From positions 338,501-402,500 of the forward strand of contig JAXRKP010000242.1 of NCBI GenBank assembly GCA_037039925.1: DNA of 64,000 nt, written 5' to 3'. Below are positions 35,134-45,603 of this stretch, piece after piece. The DNA comes from Doris montereyensis. Lineage: Eukaryota; Mollusca; Gastropoda; Nudibranchia; Dorididae. The notes beneath the pieces were generated by a model that was not told the origin of the DNA, did not search any database, and saw only the letters and a program-made list of their open reading frames with translations. Made by a program: the position numbers and the translations under genes. How positions within the stretch are numbered: the stretch's first letter is position 1; each line of letters begins with the position of its first letter.

Positions 35134-35263
35134 CTCTGGTTCTGGATGTCCAACGACGACGCAATCCAGCCTCACTCTGGTTCCCTCGGGAACTTCTTGT
35201 GTTGGAGGAAGGTTCTGTACGAATTGGGGTGCTTGGGATTCCATTTCAGCAGAGGCTTGGGAT
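35134..35263 (-). CDS. titin-like gene, Ig domain 4, N-terminal half
   Basis: Acceptor GACCTGCAG. It reads QAPQFVQNLPPTQEVPEGTR then VRLDCVVVGHPEPE. I place the donor at GAG|GTTCGT so that the next exon supplies VIWF. The sequence continues open as VRWFLE to about 35110, so a later donor (GTAGAC) is possible. Confidence 0.8.
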
Positions 35264-35705
35264 CTGCAGGTCCGAGTTGAGGAAAGGAAGGGAAGCAAAA
35301 CCCAAAATGCAAAAATGTCGATGAAATGCAAACAATTTCAAGGAGGAATATAAGGAACAATGACAAATTGTAAAAAAGTTTTTTTAAAAGATATCTTTCC
35401 TAGTATTCTCAAGTCTTGTGATGTAAAAATGTCACATAGCTATTGAAAACTATTTTTTTAAACTATGAAATTTGTCAAAGTTTAATTTAATTTAAAAATA
35501 ATGTAGAAGACTCCAACTGTTTGAAGAAACAACTCGAAAGTTATCTCCATAATGCATAGTAACATCTACTAAGAAACTGCAAGAAATTTATCTGTGTGAT
35601 AACAAATCGAAGGGCAGGAGAAAGGTTGATTAATTCTGATGAAAGTTAGTTACAAGAATCCTACGATGATCAGAATTAAGCAAGGTGGGATTTTTTTTCA
35701 CTGAC

Positions 35706-35854
35706 CCTGGGCTAGAGTAGAACGATTCAATGACAACTTGGCAAACAGAAGTTGCTTCGCCTGCCACGCTATGACTACGACAGTGTAGGAACCCAGTGTC
35801 CTCTGTGTAAGCTTCTCGAATGTCCAAGGATGAAAAGTCTGATGTGACAGTGAT
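35706..35854 (-). CDS. titin-like gene, Ig domain 3, C-terminal half
   Basis: Intact exon. Acceptor CTTTCAG, donor CAGG|GTCAGT. It reads ITVTSDFSSLDIREAYTEDT then GFLHCRSHSVAGEATSVCQV. I-set E-G strands with E-D-T-G-F-x-C. Confidence 0.85.
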
Positions 35855-35929
35855 CTGAAAGAAACAGAAAACAGTTAATTAAAGCAAACATAAAACTAAC
35901 ATCTTACTATAATGAAGGTAAAGTCAATC

Positions 35930-36540
35930 GTGTCATCACGATAGGTATTTATATCAGACGTCTCCCTAAATTCTACAAACCATTAGAACAAGTACATAGT
36001 ATATATCAGACGTCTCCTAAATTCTACAAACCATTAGAACAAGTACAAAGTATATATCAGACGCCTCCCTAAATTCTACAAACCATTAGAACAAGTACAA
36101 AGTATATATCAGACGCCTCCCTAAATTCTACAAACCATTAGAACAAGTACATAGTATATATCAGACGTCTCCTAAATTCTACAAACCATTAGAACAAGTA
36201 CAAAGTATATATCAGACGTCTCCTAAATTCTACAAACCATTAGAACAAGTACAAAGTATATATCAGACGCCTCCCAAAATTCTACAAACCATTAGAACAA
36301 GTACATAGTATATATCAGACGTCTCCCTAAATTCTACAACCACTAGAACAAGTACAAAGTATATATCAGACGCCTCCCCTAAATTCTACAAACCATTAGA
36401 ACAAGTACATAAGTATCAGACGCCTCCCTAAATTCTAGACGCCTCAATCTTTACAACCATTAGAACAAGTACAAAGTATATATCAGACGCCTCCCAAATT
36501 CTACAAACCATTAGAGCAAGTACAAAGTATATATCAGACG
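35930..36540. repeat. ~51-bp minisatellite, about 11 copies
   Basis: Units contain 'atatatcagacgtctcccta' and 'accattagaacaagtac' with small length variants. It fills the intron between the two halves of Ig domain 3. Confidence 0.95.
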
Positions 36541-36627
36541 TGGAACATGCCAACTGAAGAAAACGCTCCACCATTTCAAACAGGACATAAAACCACTACG
36601 TTTACACATCAAAAATCATCAACTGAC

Positions 36628-36783
36628 CTTGTACATGTTGTTGGGCACGATAATGATTGGCATTCACGGAACCAGATGACCTCTGGCTGAGGCGATGCTT
36701 GAATCTGACCTCCAGGTGAAGTGTCTTACTTTCTGGTGAGACGACGTCATGCAATGGTTGTCAAATCATTGGTGCTTGGGTGG
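36628..36783 (-). CDS. titin-like gene, Ig domain 3, N-terminal half
   Basis: Acceptor ATTCCAACAG, donor CAAG|GTCAGT. Pieces: TQAPMI; QPLHDVVSPESKTLHLEVRF; then in another frame PQPEVIWFRE and IIVPNNMYK. I-set A-C' strands interrupted by indels. Confidence 0.72.
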
Positions 36784-38171
36784 CTGTTGGAATAGGATAA
36801 AAGAAACGGACTGTCAATCAAAGGATGGATCGAGTCAATCAAAGGAAAGTGGAATGAAAGGATTTGTGAAAAAAGCAACAACTTTTTTTCTTTAAATTAA
36901 AGAAATTGTGAAAATCTACATTTTTCTTTTCGGAAATGTGAATGAAAACAGTAATCTACAGTTTTAGTTTTATAAGTTTCATAAAGCTTTTACTGAGAAG
37001 TTCAGTAGAAAAGATTTTTCATGGCACTTTCTCCCAAAGGAAACAAAAAATAATTGCTAGTTCTTTTCTTATCATATCTGTTAATTTCTTCACTTTCTCA
37101 TCAAAGTTTTGTTTTCATTTCTAATGGACATCAAATAAATGTGTAGAAGACGTCTATTATCTAGATACGTCCTAAACCTAGACAACTTTTTGGTCTGAAG
37201 AGTTATGTTTCACATAGTTGGTATTGTATTGATGGGATTCAAGCAATGAACAATATTATACAGAGATGTTAGACGCATTCTCAAAGTCCTCATCTGAACC
37301 TGTAATGGGTTGGGTTTTTTTTTACTATGAATACGCTGAAATTCAGCATTCAATGTTAGTAAAATTATTTTTTCCTCCTCTGAGTAATGACATGATTGTT
37401 TGTTTAGTTGGCATTTACCTCATGCAATGACATGAACTTCTTTTTTCCACAACAAACAAATAATGTGAAAATTTATACAGTATAATAATAGCCCTACACA
37501 CAGAAATGGGTGAACTTTTTTTCATCTGTTAACACAGACGACAGAAGCAAGCAGAGATAATTTCATTCACATAATCAGTGGTCATTTAAAAAACCAAAGT
37601 GTTTTATATTTTCAGTATTTGACTGCACATAACAGGGGAGAGCAAAAGAAAAAGAAAGAAGAATAAAAAAACCAAAAACAAAACAAAAACAAAAGAAAGA
37701 AAAACAAAGAAAAGAAAATTTAGATACAAATTCATTCAATGGAGCGAATTGTCAGTGGCAATTACTACACATACATGTTAAAGAAACAACACTGAAAATC
37801 AGATGGCTGCTAAAAATCATTCAACCGATATTTTCATAATGTTGATTTTGTCTCGGCAAAACTAAAAATAAAAGTGAACAAGGATGGATATCTATAACAA
37901 ACAAAAAGAAAAAAGAAAGAAAAAAGAAAGGAAAAAGAACATAATATATTTTCTTTTAAAGAAAACAACCAAAACTGAAAACCGAAAAAAAATAAAAATT
38001 TCCAGGAGAAAGAAAACCTAGGTGGTAGACGTAAGCGTGGTAAGATAACATTGAACCTATTGCATGCGTCCAGCAATGATGAGCAACCCAAACTACTAGC
38101 CCAGGCATGCATCTGGCAACGATGGGGTAAACCAAGCAACTAGATGAGACGTGCGTGGTGCCGATCGCTAC
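36784..38171. other. intron, no gene seen
   Basis: AT-rich sequence with an A-rich simple stretch at about 37640-37720 and 37900-37945. I saw no coding signal or dispersed repeat. Confidence 0.5.
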
Positions 38172-38465
38172 GGATAACTGAGAGACGAGCCGATGAGGAC
38201 GCCTCCCCACCAGGGTTCAAAGCTCTACATGTGTAGCGGGCGCTTTGGTGTCGCGCCACTTGTCTAATCTTGAGGCAACACGCCCCGTTGATTTTGGTGA
38301 TGACGTATTCCGGTGAGTTGTCAATGTTGACCTCGCTTTAAACCACGAGACGGCTGAGTCGAATGCCAATGACGTGGCACTCAAACGACTGGGGTGAGCC
38401 CTCGGGCAACTCAACCGACTTAACGTTTTTGGTGAATTCAGGGGGAATAATTTGTTGATGAGTCT
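38172..38465 (-). CDS. titin-like gene, complete Ig domain 2
   Basis: Acceptor TTTCAACAG, weak donor GTAGCG. It reads ETHQQIIPPEFTKNVKSVEL, PEGSPQSFECHVIGI, a frame change over the Trp region (VSWFK seen in the next frame), VNIDNSPEYVITKING, then KIRQVARHQSARYTCRALNP, GGEASSSARLSVI. A whole I-set domain in one exon. Confidence 0.8.
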
Positions 38466-38849
38466 CTGTTGAAAAAGAAATAGGCACGGTACGGGCCAAG
38501 ATTTCAACGAATGTTGATCAAGGAAGATTCTACTGAGAAATATATAACCAGAATGAAAAAAAACCAAACAATCTAAAATGTTTGTCTTGTACCCAAGAGC
38601 ATAAGATCTCCACTTGCTTCAATTGATATATTGACAATAAAACTCTGTAGTTTCTATGCACGATGCCAACCTTTTCAAATTGAAATACAGACTCTAAAAG
38701 TGAACACTTTTTTAATTTGCATGACGGCCTGTAAAATTCCAGAAAACATTGAGAATTTAACTTGAATCAACCCTCTTTAAAAAACAAACTACAAAAAAGA
38801 ATTACCAAACTTTTGGTGAAATATGACGGTATTTTTGTGAGCTCAGGTC

Positions 38850-39165
38850 AAGGTTTGATTTAATTTACCCACCTCCCCAATTAAGGTGATCTCAGGTTTT
38901 TAGTAGAATTTTTAATTTTGCCCGGCTACCCTGTAAACAGCCAAAGGATCTCTAATGTGCACAGAGTGTTGTGATCTGCACACAGGACCTGTTTGTATTG
39001 TCCATCTTCGATGGGACTAGGTGTCCATCCACCTACCTGGACCAGGGGTAGGTTTTGCTAAAAAACAATCAAGAAAATTGTTCAAACAGTTGGCAGGGCT
39101 CGAACCCATTACCTTTAGTTGAAAGGCTGATGCCTTGCCTTTGGATTACCGAGTCGCCTTATGAC
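38850..39165 (-). mobile_element. tRNA-derived SINE, family D, full copy
   Basis: Reverse complement begins GGCGACTCGGTAATCCAAAGG and has GGGTTCGAGCCC (B box). The body carries 'tttgcccggctaccctgtaa' and 'gtgttgtgatctgcacac'. The same body recurs at 41020 and 56785. Confidence 0.8.
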
Positions 39166-39316
39166 ACTCAGCGTGGCATCTCCAGACTTTGACCCCAATT
39201 TCTGGGAGTCTCTGCTGTTAACTTACAGTTCCTTAATAAAAACAACAATACGGTTAACCCTCAAACATGTACTTTTCATGGTAAATACAGACTTACAGAC
39301 AGACTCAAAGTCTTAC

Positions 39317-39534
39317 CTTTAACGGTGAGATATGCAGATGATGATTCGCCATTCCGGCCTCATAGAATCGACACGTATAGCGTGCCGTGTCCCTCTGAGA
39401 ACGTCTCTTCAATGGTTAGGTAGCTGTGCCGTTCAGAAACTTGTTTCATAGTCGGGACTTGTGAGCGGCATATTGTCTTTGTACCAGCGGATCTCTGGAA
39501 TTTGTTGCTGTCTACTTTGCATTCAAAGGTCATT
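39317..39534 (-). CDS. titin-like gene, Ig domain 1, C-terminal part
   Basis: Acceptor CCACTTAG, donor AAAG|GTAAGA. MTFECKVDSNK, then after frame changes IRWYKDNMPLTSPDYE, RHSYLTIEETFSEGHGTLY, and NGESSSAYLTVK. At least three indels, but the I-set pattern is complete. Confidence 0.78.
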
Positions 39535-39854
39535 CTAAGTGGGAGAAAGACATAGAGTTGTGTTGTGTTTTGTTCAATACATCATCAATATATTCATTTA
39601 AGACATACATGGAGGCCACTGAACATGTATAATCTAATCATGCACAGTTAACAACATTTGGGGCTCCTCGGTGCTAAATGATCACACGTAAATGGGTTTT
39701 AAAAACTTTTGCTCTTTTTTTTTATATGTTAAACATTAAAGAATTTACTCTTAAATTAATTGCAAATTGTAATCTTAGTCAAAGGAATAATGGAGAAATA
39801 ACAAAAATTAGTAAGAAAAAAAACAAAACAACAAAAACAATTTTTGAAACTCAC

Positions 39855-39974
39855 TTGTCTCCCTCAGTAACCTCAGCATTTTTGAGATGCTGGGTGATTT
39901 TAGGAGGCTTGACCTTGGGTATTTGAGGGGCGGCAGCCTTAGCAGCAACATCGCGGCCCATGGTTTCGTCCAAT
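39855..39974 (-). CDS. titin-like gene, first Ig exon / possible internal start
   Basis: It reads AAKAAAPQIPKVKPPKITQH then LKNAEVTEGDK with donor AA|GTGAGT, the N-terminal strands of Ig domain 1. No AG acceptor precedes it. After an 18-T run, GTGCCG stands where GTGCAG would be expected (39975-39976). An ATG at 39961 in a strong Kozak context (ACCATGG) opens the frame (MGRDVAAK), so it could alternatively be a start codon for a titin-only transcript. Both readings are inference. Confidence 0.7.
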
Positions 39975-40114
39975 CGGCACGGAAAAAAAAAAAAAAAAAA
40001 TCTCCCATAAAAAAAATTGATCCAGAGGAGTATACATGTTTTCATCAGATAAATAGCAAATTAACATGAAACATAAAAAAGGAATCCGTAGCTATATTTT
40101 TCAGAATTACTCAC

Positions 40115-40233
40115 CGATTTTCCCTCCAAATTTTCTTTCAGGAGAGACAACTCATTATCCGCCTGCTCAAAAGACTGCATGAGGTCCTGGTACTGGATGA
40201 CCAGCGCCGCACTTTGTTTGTCCCTTTGGTCAC
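40115..40233 (-). CDS. CCDC141/titin-like gene, spectrin-like exon 18
   Basis: Intact. Acceptor TTACCCCAG, donor TCG|GTGAGT. It reads DQRDKQSAALVIQYQDLMQS then FEQADNELSLLKENLEGK, an amphipathic helix ending the spectrin-like block. The donor shows that the transcript continues into the Ig region. Confidence 0.8.
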
Positions 40234-40304
40234 CTGGGGTAAGAAAAGATACAAAGAAGATAAGAAATCAGTCTGTCAAACTTACACGGTTCCATCTTCA
40301 AACT

Positions 40305-40792
40305 TTCATTGTCACCTGCACTCATTTTATCACCTATCAATTTACCTGCACTCAATTTACCCTGCTCTGCACTCATTTGCACTCATTTTACCCTATCACC
40401 TGCACTCATTTTACCCTGTCACCTGCACTCATTTTTTACCCTATCACCTGCACTCATTTTACCCTATCACCTGCACTCAATTTATCCTTCACCTGCACTC
40501 ATTTTACCCTGTCACCTGCACTCATTTTACCCTATCACCTGCACTCATTTTACCCTATCACCTGCACTCATTTTACCCTATCACCTGTCATTTTACCCTG
40601 TCACCTGCACTCATTTTACCCTATCACCTGCACTCATTTTACCCTGTCACCTGCACTCATTTTACCCTATCACCTGCACTCATTTTACCCTATCACCTGC
40701 ACTCATTTTACCCTGTCACCTGCACTCATTTTACCCTGTCACCTGCACTCATTTTACCCTATCACCTGCACTCATTTTACCCTGCCTAGTAC
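40305..40792. repeat. 23-bp minisatellite, about 21 copies
   Basis: Units of 'cacctgcactcattttaccc' plus tat/tgt, with one 11-bp and one 6-bp deletion variant. It starts about 70 nt outside the acceptor of exon 40115-40233. Confidence 0.95.
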
Positions 40793-41019
40793 TACAGTAA
40801 GTAAGGCTGTGGAAATGGACTGCCAACAGAAATAAAAACACTCAGCAGTAGCAGCCTAGCGCTGAAGATTTTCAAAACAAAATTAAACACATCGCTTTAA
40901 AATCAAAATTGATGAACAGTTTTGGGTTAAATTAAAATATGCGCGCTGACAGTAATACTCAAGAATTCAGTTGGTCAGCTATTATGAATAATAATAATTT
41001 AAAAACCCACATGGAAAGG

Positions 41020-41345
41020 TTATGATTTGATTTTACCTAAATCCACAACTAGGTGATGATGTCAAGGAATTTTGGTAGGATTTTTCAAAATTTTCCCCGT
41101 ACATGCCTGTAAATAGCTACAGGATCTTTAACGTGCGAAGATAGTGTTGTGATCGCACACGGAAATCCTTCTTATCTTCCGTCTCCAATGGGACTAGGTA
41201 TCGATCCACCCTTCCTGGATCAGGTGTGTGGGGATTTACTAAGAAAAAAAAACTTGAGATAAGTTTTCAACTGTCGAGCACAAATGAAGCCACAACCTAT
41301 TGGTTGAGGGACCGACACTTTGCCTCTGGATCACTGCACGCCCTA
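41020..41345 (-). mobile_element. tRNA-derived SINE, family D, copy 2
   Basis: Body 'tttaacgtgcgaagatagtg', 'ccgtctccaatgggactagg', and a diverged tRNA-like head at the high end. About 50 bp from exon 41404-41587. Confidence 0.75.
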
Positions 41346-41403
41346 AAATTCTCCGAGTATTATCGTCAGCGCACATGATTTTTCAAAAAAAATGTTTTAT
41401 TAC

Positions 41404-41587
41404 CATATAACTGAACGGCAAGTTCAGAAATCTTCTGTAATCTCTCTTCCTGTTGACTCTTTCCCTTTTCAACAAATTGCTCCAGTGACTGCACCAGGTT
41501 CTCCGCTTGCAGGGGCTTGGTGCATTCTGGGGCTTGGCGCCCAATGTCGATGAGAAGTTGGCTACCGTCTCGCATCCATTTCTCACA
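41404..41587 (-). CDS. CCDC141/titin-like gene, spectrin-like exon 17
   Basis: Intact. Acceptor CATCCACAG, donor ATG|GTAATA. It reads CEKWMRDGSQLLIDIGRQAP, KPLQAENLVQSLEQFVEKGK, QEERLQKISELAVQLY. The Trp-containing helix A (E-x-W-x-x-x-G) followed by helix B is the spectrin-repeat hallmark. Confidence 0.88.
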
Positions 41588-41617
41588 CTGTGGATGAATG
41601 AAGTTTATTTGATTAAA

Positions 41618-41700
41618 ATTTATCCTGTCCACCATATCTCAGGATGAACTGAGAGGAAATATAAAAAATATCAAGACGAAAGAAAGACGTTAAAGCGAGG
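41618..41700 (+). mobile_element. short dispersed repeat family C, fragment
   Basis: 'tcctgtccaccatatctcag' with the following gatgaactgagaggaaatat, a deleted copy. Confidence 0.55.
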
Positions 41701-42004
41701 GATAGAGATGCCATCTATCAAATTCAAGATAAAGATAAATTGATAGTTTGTATATTTGCACAAGCACAGGCTCATCAACTTTACATCATTTGGCAAGTGA
41801 TCAACTCAGTGTAAGAGTGAGAAGAGATTGCTGTTGACAGTGCACTGATGAATACAGCACAAGAAATGGATAACAACAGAAATGAAAGCATAAGCAAATG
41901 ACACCATAAAACATAAATATTTAAATACTTAATAGAAAATTATAAAATTTCTTTACAAAAAAAACAATACTTTAACATTTTGGATATGGTAGTTATTTCC
42001 TTAC

Positions 42005-42198
42005 TTCTTCAATGTAAGTAAAAAGTACTGGATGCTGGCGTCCAACTGGTTCCTATATTCGTGAACTCCGGCGTGGAAATTACTCCATTTGTTACGCAAT
42101 ACGTCAGCTTCACGGCGAATGTTGTCGGAGTCGTAGTGTTTGTCTTGTACCATCAGCTCGGCTGTGCTGATGAAGTTGTGAATCTTGGATTCGATCAC
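42005..42198 (-). CDS. CCDC141/titin-like gene, spectrin-like exon 16
   Basis: Intact. Acceptor CCCTCCAG, donor GAA|GTAAGG. It reads VIESKIHNFISTAELMVQDK, HYDSDNIRREADVLRNKWSN, FHAGVHEYRNQLDASIQYFL. Helices B-C. The Ser-Ile-x-Tyr-Phe end leads directly into the Trp helix of exon 41404-41587. Confidence 0.9.
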
Positions 42199-42254
42199 CT
42201 GGAGGGACAATAGTTTTAAATTTCAATAATTATTGAACTGACATCTGTAGATTT

Positions 42255-42385
42255 GTTTCATTGAAATTTATTCTGTCCACCATATGCGATGATCTCGGGG
42301 GCAAAATTAGAGGAAGCAGCAAGGTGATTTTGGCCTCTTTGAAGTAACCCAGTCCACCATGGTGGCGGTGATCTCAGGGTTCATA
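42255..42385 (+). mobile_element. short dispersed repeat family C, two partial copies
   Basis: 'ctgtccaccatatgcgatga' at about 42268 and 'cagtccaccatggtggcggt' at about 42350, each truncated. Confidence 0.5.
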
Positions 42386-42509
42386 GCTGTCTAGTGTTTC
42401 TGACAACCGTCAAGATAGAATATAAACCACTTTAAAAAGATTAAAAGCTTCTGTGAGGTGAAAGACGAACAAAATAGTGAAGAAACCACTTCTTTGGTGA
42501 TTTAAGGAA

Positions 42510-42885
42510 AACCTGTTTTAATGTAATGCTCTGGTATAACTCAACGCCATGAACATTATATCACAAAAATTGACCTGTTTTAATGTAATGTTCTAGTATA
42601 ACTCAACACCATGAACGTCATATCACAAAAATTGACCTGTTTTAATGTAATGTTCTGGTATAACTCAATACCATGAACGTTATATCACAAAAATTGACCT
42701 GTTTTAATGTAATGTTCTGGTATAACTCAATACCATGAACGTTATATCACAAAAATTGACCTGTTTTAATGTAATGTTCTGGTATAACTCAACACCATGA
42801 ACGTTATATCACAAAAATTGACCTGTTTTAATGTAATGTTCTGGTATAACTCAACACCGTGAACGTTATATCACAACGGATAGAA
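42510..42885. repeat. 62-bp minisatellite, about 6 copies
   Basis: Units contain 'cctgttttaatgtaatgttc' and 'accatgaacgttatatcac', nearly identical. It lies downstream, in the sense direction, of exon 43071-43193. Confidence 0.95.
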
Positions 42886-43070
42886 CAAGTCTATATAGAA
42901 AATGAATTTTGTTTTTCATTAGAAAGAAAATTTTCTGCCTTTTAGTCCCAATGTCTTGACAACGTTCCTCTTCTTCTTCTTTTTTCGGGATGTAGAAACC
43001 TCTTATGGTGGAGGACAGGTCTACATCGTTTAATAAAAGCAAAGTTTGAAATGCACTGTGTGACACTTAC

Positions 43071-43193
43071 CTCCACAGTTTTCTCAAATTCTTTAAATGC
43101 CTGCGATGTCATTTGGGCATTTGGTAAGGATGTTCCGTAGTTTCCACGTCTTGCTTGGAGGTGTTGGTGAAGCTGATCTATTTCTGAGTGAAT
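43071..43193 (-). CDS. CCDC141/titin-like gene, spectrin-like exon 15
   Basis: Intact 123-bp exon. Acceptor CCCTTTAG, donor GAG|GTAAGT. It reads IHSEIDQLHQHLQARRGNYG then TSLPNAQMTSQAFKEFEKTV. It has the same length and pattern as exon 52037-52159 (G-x-x-G-T-S-L), the Trio/CCDC141-type helix A-B exon. Confidence 0.9.
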
Positions 43194-43554
43194 CTAAAGG
43201 GAAAAATAGGTATAAAGGTTAAACATCAACGGACATTCTAATCATAATGTAATGGAAGCAAAGTGGGTTGTGTAATCACAACAGGCTTTTAAACCAGACC
43301 TACTTAAAATTGTACAAAACTATTAGAACGAGTTTAAAAAGTCAGTCAGTCTTTTAAATTTTGTTACGAATGGAAACTCTTTCAGTGTTTTAATGACTTA
43401 TTTTTTTACATTTCTTAAAAAAAATTTAATCAAATTAAAGACTGTCTTGGATAAAATCTTCTGCGACTGAAAAATGTGTCACATTGCTCATAGTCAAAAT
43501 CATCTTTATAAAACACAACAAACGGAAAGCAAATGAAAGAAAGTTTTGAAAGTA

Positions 43555-43790
43555 TCTGTCTTAAATCAAAATTAAATTGACAGATTTAAAGGAAGTTATG
43601 AAAGTACCTGTCCACATCAAAATTAAATTGACAGATTTAAAGGAAGTTATGGAAGTACCTGTCTCACATCAAAATTAAATTGACAGATTTAAAGGAAGTT
43701 ATGAAAGTACCTGTCTCACATCAAAATTAAATTGACAGATTTATAGGAAGTTATGAAAGTACCTGTCTCAAATCAAAATTAAATTGACAG
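43555..43790. repeat. 52-bp tandem repeat containing copied splice donor
   Basis: Units of 'aattgacagatttaaaggaa' and 'gttatgaaagtacctgtctc'. The highest unit overlaps the 3' end of exon 43763-43913. The lower units repeat that exon end plus its donor, giving CAG|GTAC at 43761, 43709, 43657 and 43606. A fifth copy has lost the GT. Confidence 0.9.
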
Positions 43791-43913
43791 ATTTGCAAAT
43801 TTTGCCGCAGTCGCTGCTCCTGGCCTTCCCAGGATTCTTCCCAGCGACGCTTGTATTCATTGGACACGTCCACTACATGCTGGACGTTGTCACGGGCTGC
43901 ATGCATTGGCATC
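43763..43913 (-). CDS. CCDC141/titin-like gene, spectrin-like exon 14
   Basis: Acceptor CTCATCAG, donor CAG|GTACTT. It reads MHAARDNVQHVVDVSNEYKR, RWEESWEGQEQRLRQNLQIC, QFNFDLRQ. The frame needs one A removed near 43906 (CCAATG). Spectrin-like helix C. Its 3' end is the source of the adjacent 52-bp tandem repeat. Confidence 0.85.
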
Positions 43914-43924
43914 CTGATGAGAGA

Positions 43925-43970
43925 AATGATAATAATGATAATAATGATAATAATGATAATAATAATAATG

Positions 43971-44018
<48 letters not shown>

Positions 44019-44075
44019 GTAATAATGAAAATCATGATGATAATAATAATAATAATCATAATAGCAAATTGATTG
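43925..44075. repeat. (AAT)n / (GATAAT)n microsatellite at an acceptor
   Basis: About 150 bp starting about 12 nt from the acceptor of exon 43763-43913. In the sense direction, ATTATTATC repeats precede CATTTCTCTCATCAG. Confidence 0.9.
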
Positions 44076-44216
44076 CAATAATAATAACAAATTGATTACA
44101 ATAACAATAACAAACTTTACATTGTATAACAAAAGACGGAGAAAAGAGAGTGGGACAAAAAGGGGACAAAATGCAGTGTGTAATAATCCCAAATCAACAT
44201 TTCCACACATACATAC

Positions 44217-44392
44217 CTGTTGCCGCACCCGCCTGACAATACTTTGCCCTCCTCGGCGGTGTAGTTTATCAGCTGAGAGACCTCAGTCTTGGTGCGTTTG
44301 TGCTGTTCAAGCATAGACTCTGCATTTCCTAAGTCGGACGGGAGACTAGAGTGGAGGTATTCCTTCTCTGTTTTCTCTATCGTCTCATCCAA
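44217..44392 (-). CDS. CCDC141/titin-like gene, spectrin-like exon 13
   Basis: Acceptor CTTCTAG, donor CAG|GTATGT. It reads LDETIEKTEKEYLHSSLPSD, LGNAESMLEQHKRTKTEVSQ, LINYTAEEGK, with a frame change before IVRRVRQQ at the end. It has the spectrin helix A-B pattern (DLGNAESMLEQH). Confidence 0.87.
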
Positions 44393-44917
44393 CTAGAAGG
44401 AACGAGTTGGGTGGAAAAAGTAGGGGGAAAGGGGGGGGTTATGGGTGGGATGAAAAGTTCCAAATGATGAGCAAAAATCTCATGGAGAATGAAACTTAAA
44501 GCAGGCTAAATTAAAGCTTTATAACAACACAGATGGACTTAGTTTGCGGTTATTTGAAAATGCTTTATCAAAATTTTCTCTACAAACTCATCCGAATGGA
44601 AAAGGATGAAAAAGATCCATTTCATAATGAAACCTCATGGAACCAAAATTAAAGTAGGCTAGAGGCCAAGATTAATAACATAGATGAGCTTATTTTTTGT
44701 GTTATTCAAGAACCCGTTATCATAATTTTCTACAATCTCATACAACTGTAAGGGAAGGTTTAAATTTATAAATAGGGATGACTCATTTCGCGTGTTATTT
44801 AAAAGCTCTTATTACACACATTTTTAAAATTCTAAATGAAACATGAAATTTTTTTCTAATTAATTCTCCTTTCACTGTAATATTGAAAATACCCTAGCAT
44901 CTTATGTGATTTTGTGG

Positions 44918-45175
44918 TGTCAGTAGCCGAGTGGTTAGGCTGCCAGACTTGCGATCACAAGGTGCCGGGTTTAAATCCTAACCAAAGGTAGGTCCGTCTT
45001 TGAGTTCCTTGGAAAGACACTTAACATGCATTTTCTCACTCGACCCAGGTGCAAATGGGTGAACAAGCACTAGCTTGGGAGTAAAAACCTGTGTCAGATT
45101 AGCTTAATGTCCACGAGGAGATTGTAATCACCTGTTCCGCTTCTCGCACTATAGAAACCAGGATAAGCTTCTCGC
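44918..45175 (+). mobile_element. tRNA-derived SINE, family A, plus-oriented copy
   Basis: Head 'cagtagccgagtggttaggc' (A box region), 'gccgggtttaaatccta' (B box), then the family body ending 'tatagaaaccaggataagct'. It is one of two copies in this orientation. Confidence 0.85.
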
Positions 45176-45416
45176 TTATGTGATTTCACTGCGGTAGCGT
45201 TGCAGCTAGGCTGTCTTTGAAAATTGAGTCAAAATCCAAGATGGCCGTTTCTATGGCAACCAAAACCAAGGACACTACAAACTTTTCAATGATATAGGAT
45301 GAGTGTATTTTGAGTTACTCATGTTCATACTAAAAGCAAAACCTAAACTCAAAAGCAAAAAAATCACTTCAGGTAAATAAATAAAGATATTACGACACAG
45401 TCTCTCTTGTCCATAC

Positions 45417-45603
45417 CTGTCCAATATGTTTGTAGAATTCAATTGTCATTTTGAGGAGGATCTGGTATTCGTTGGATCCGTCCCTGGGAAGTTGGAGAAC
45501 CTTGACCAGTTCGTTGATGATCTGGTCCTTCTGACCTTTGTGTCTCCCTTCAGGGAGAGCAGCTCGGCCGTCTTTATGTGCTCTTCTATTTTGTTCTGGG
45601 CAT
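45417..45603 (-). CDS. CCDC141/titin-like gene, spectrin-like exon 12
   Basis: Acceptor CTCTCTAG, donor CAG|GTATGG. It reads DAQNKIEEHIKTAELLSLKG, then after one base KDQIINELVKVLQLPRDGSN, EYQILLKMTIEFYKHIGQ. Spectrin helix B-C exon. The downstream exon starts the next Trp-type helix region. Confidence 0.85.

Noticed and set aside
36000..36540. CRISPR-like array of ~51-bp spaced repeats
   Set aside because: Continuous tandem repeat without unique spacers, in an intron of a eukaryotic gene.
40179..40835. Plus-strand reading of 218 codons with repeated Leu-His-Ser-Phe-Tyr-Pro
   Set aside because: Product of the 23-bp minisatellite. The overlapping real exon is on the minus strand at 40115-40233.
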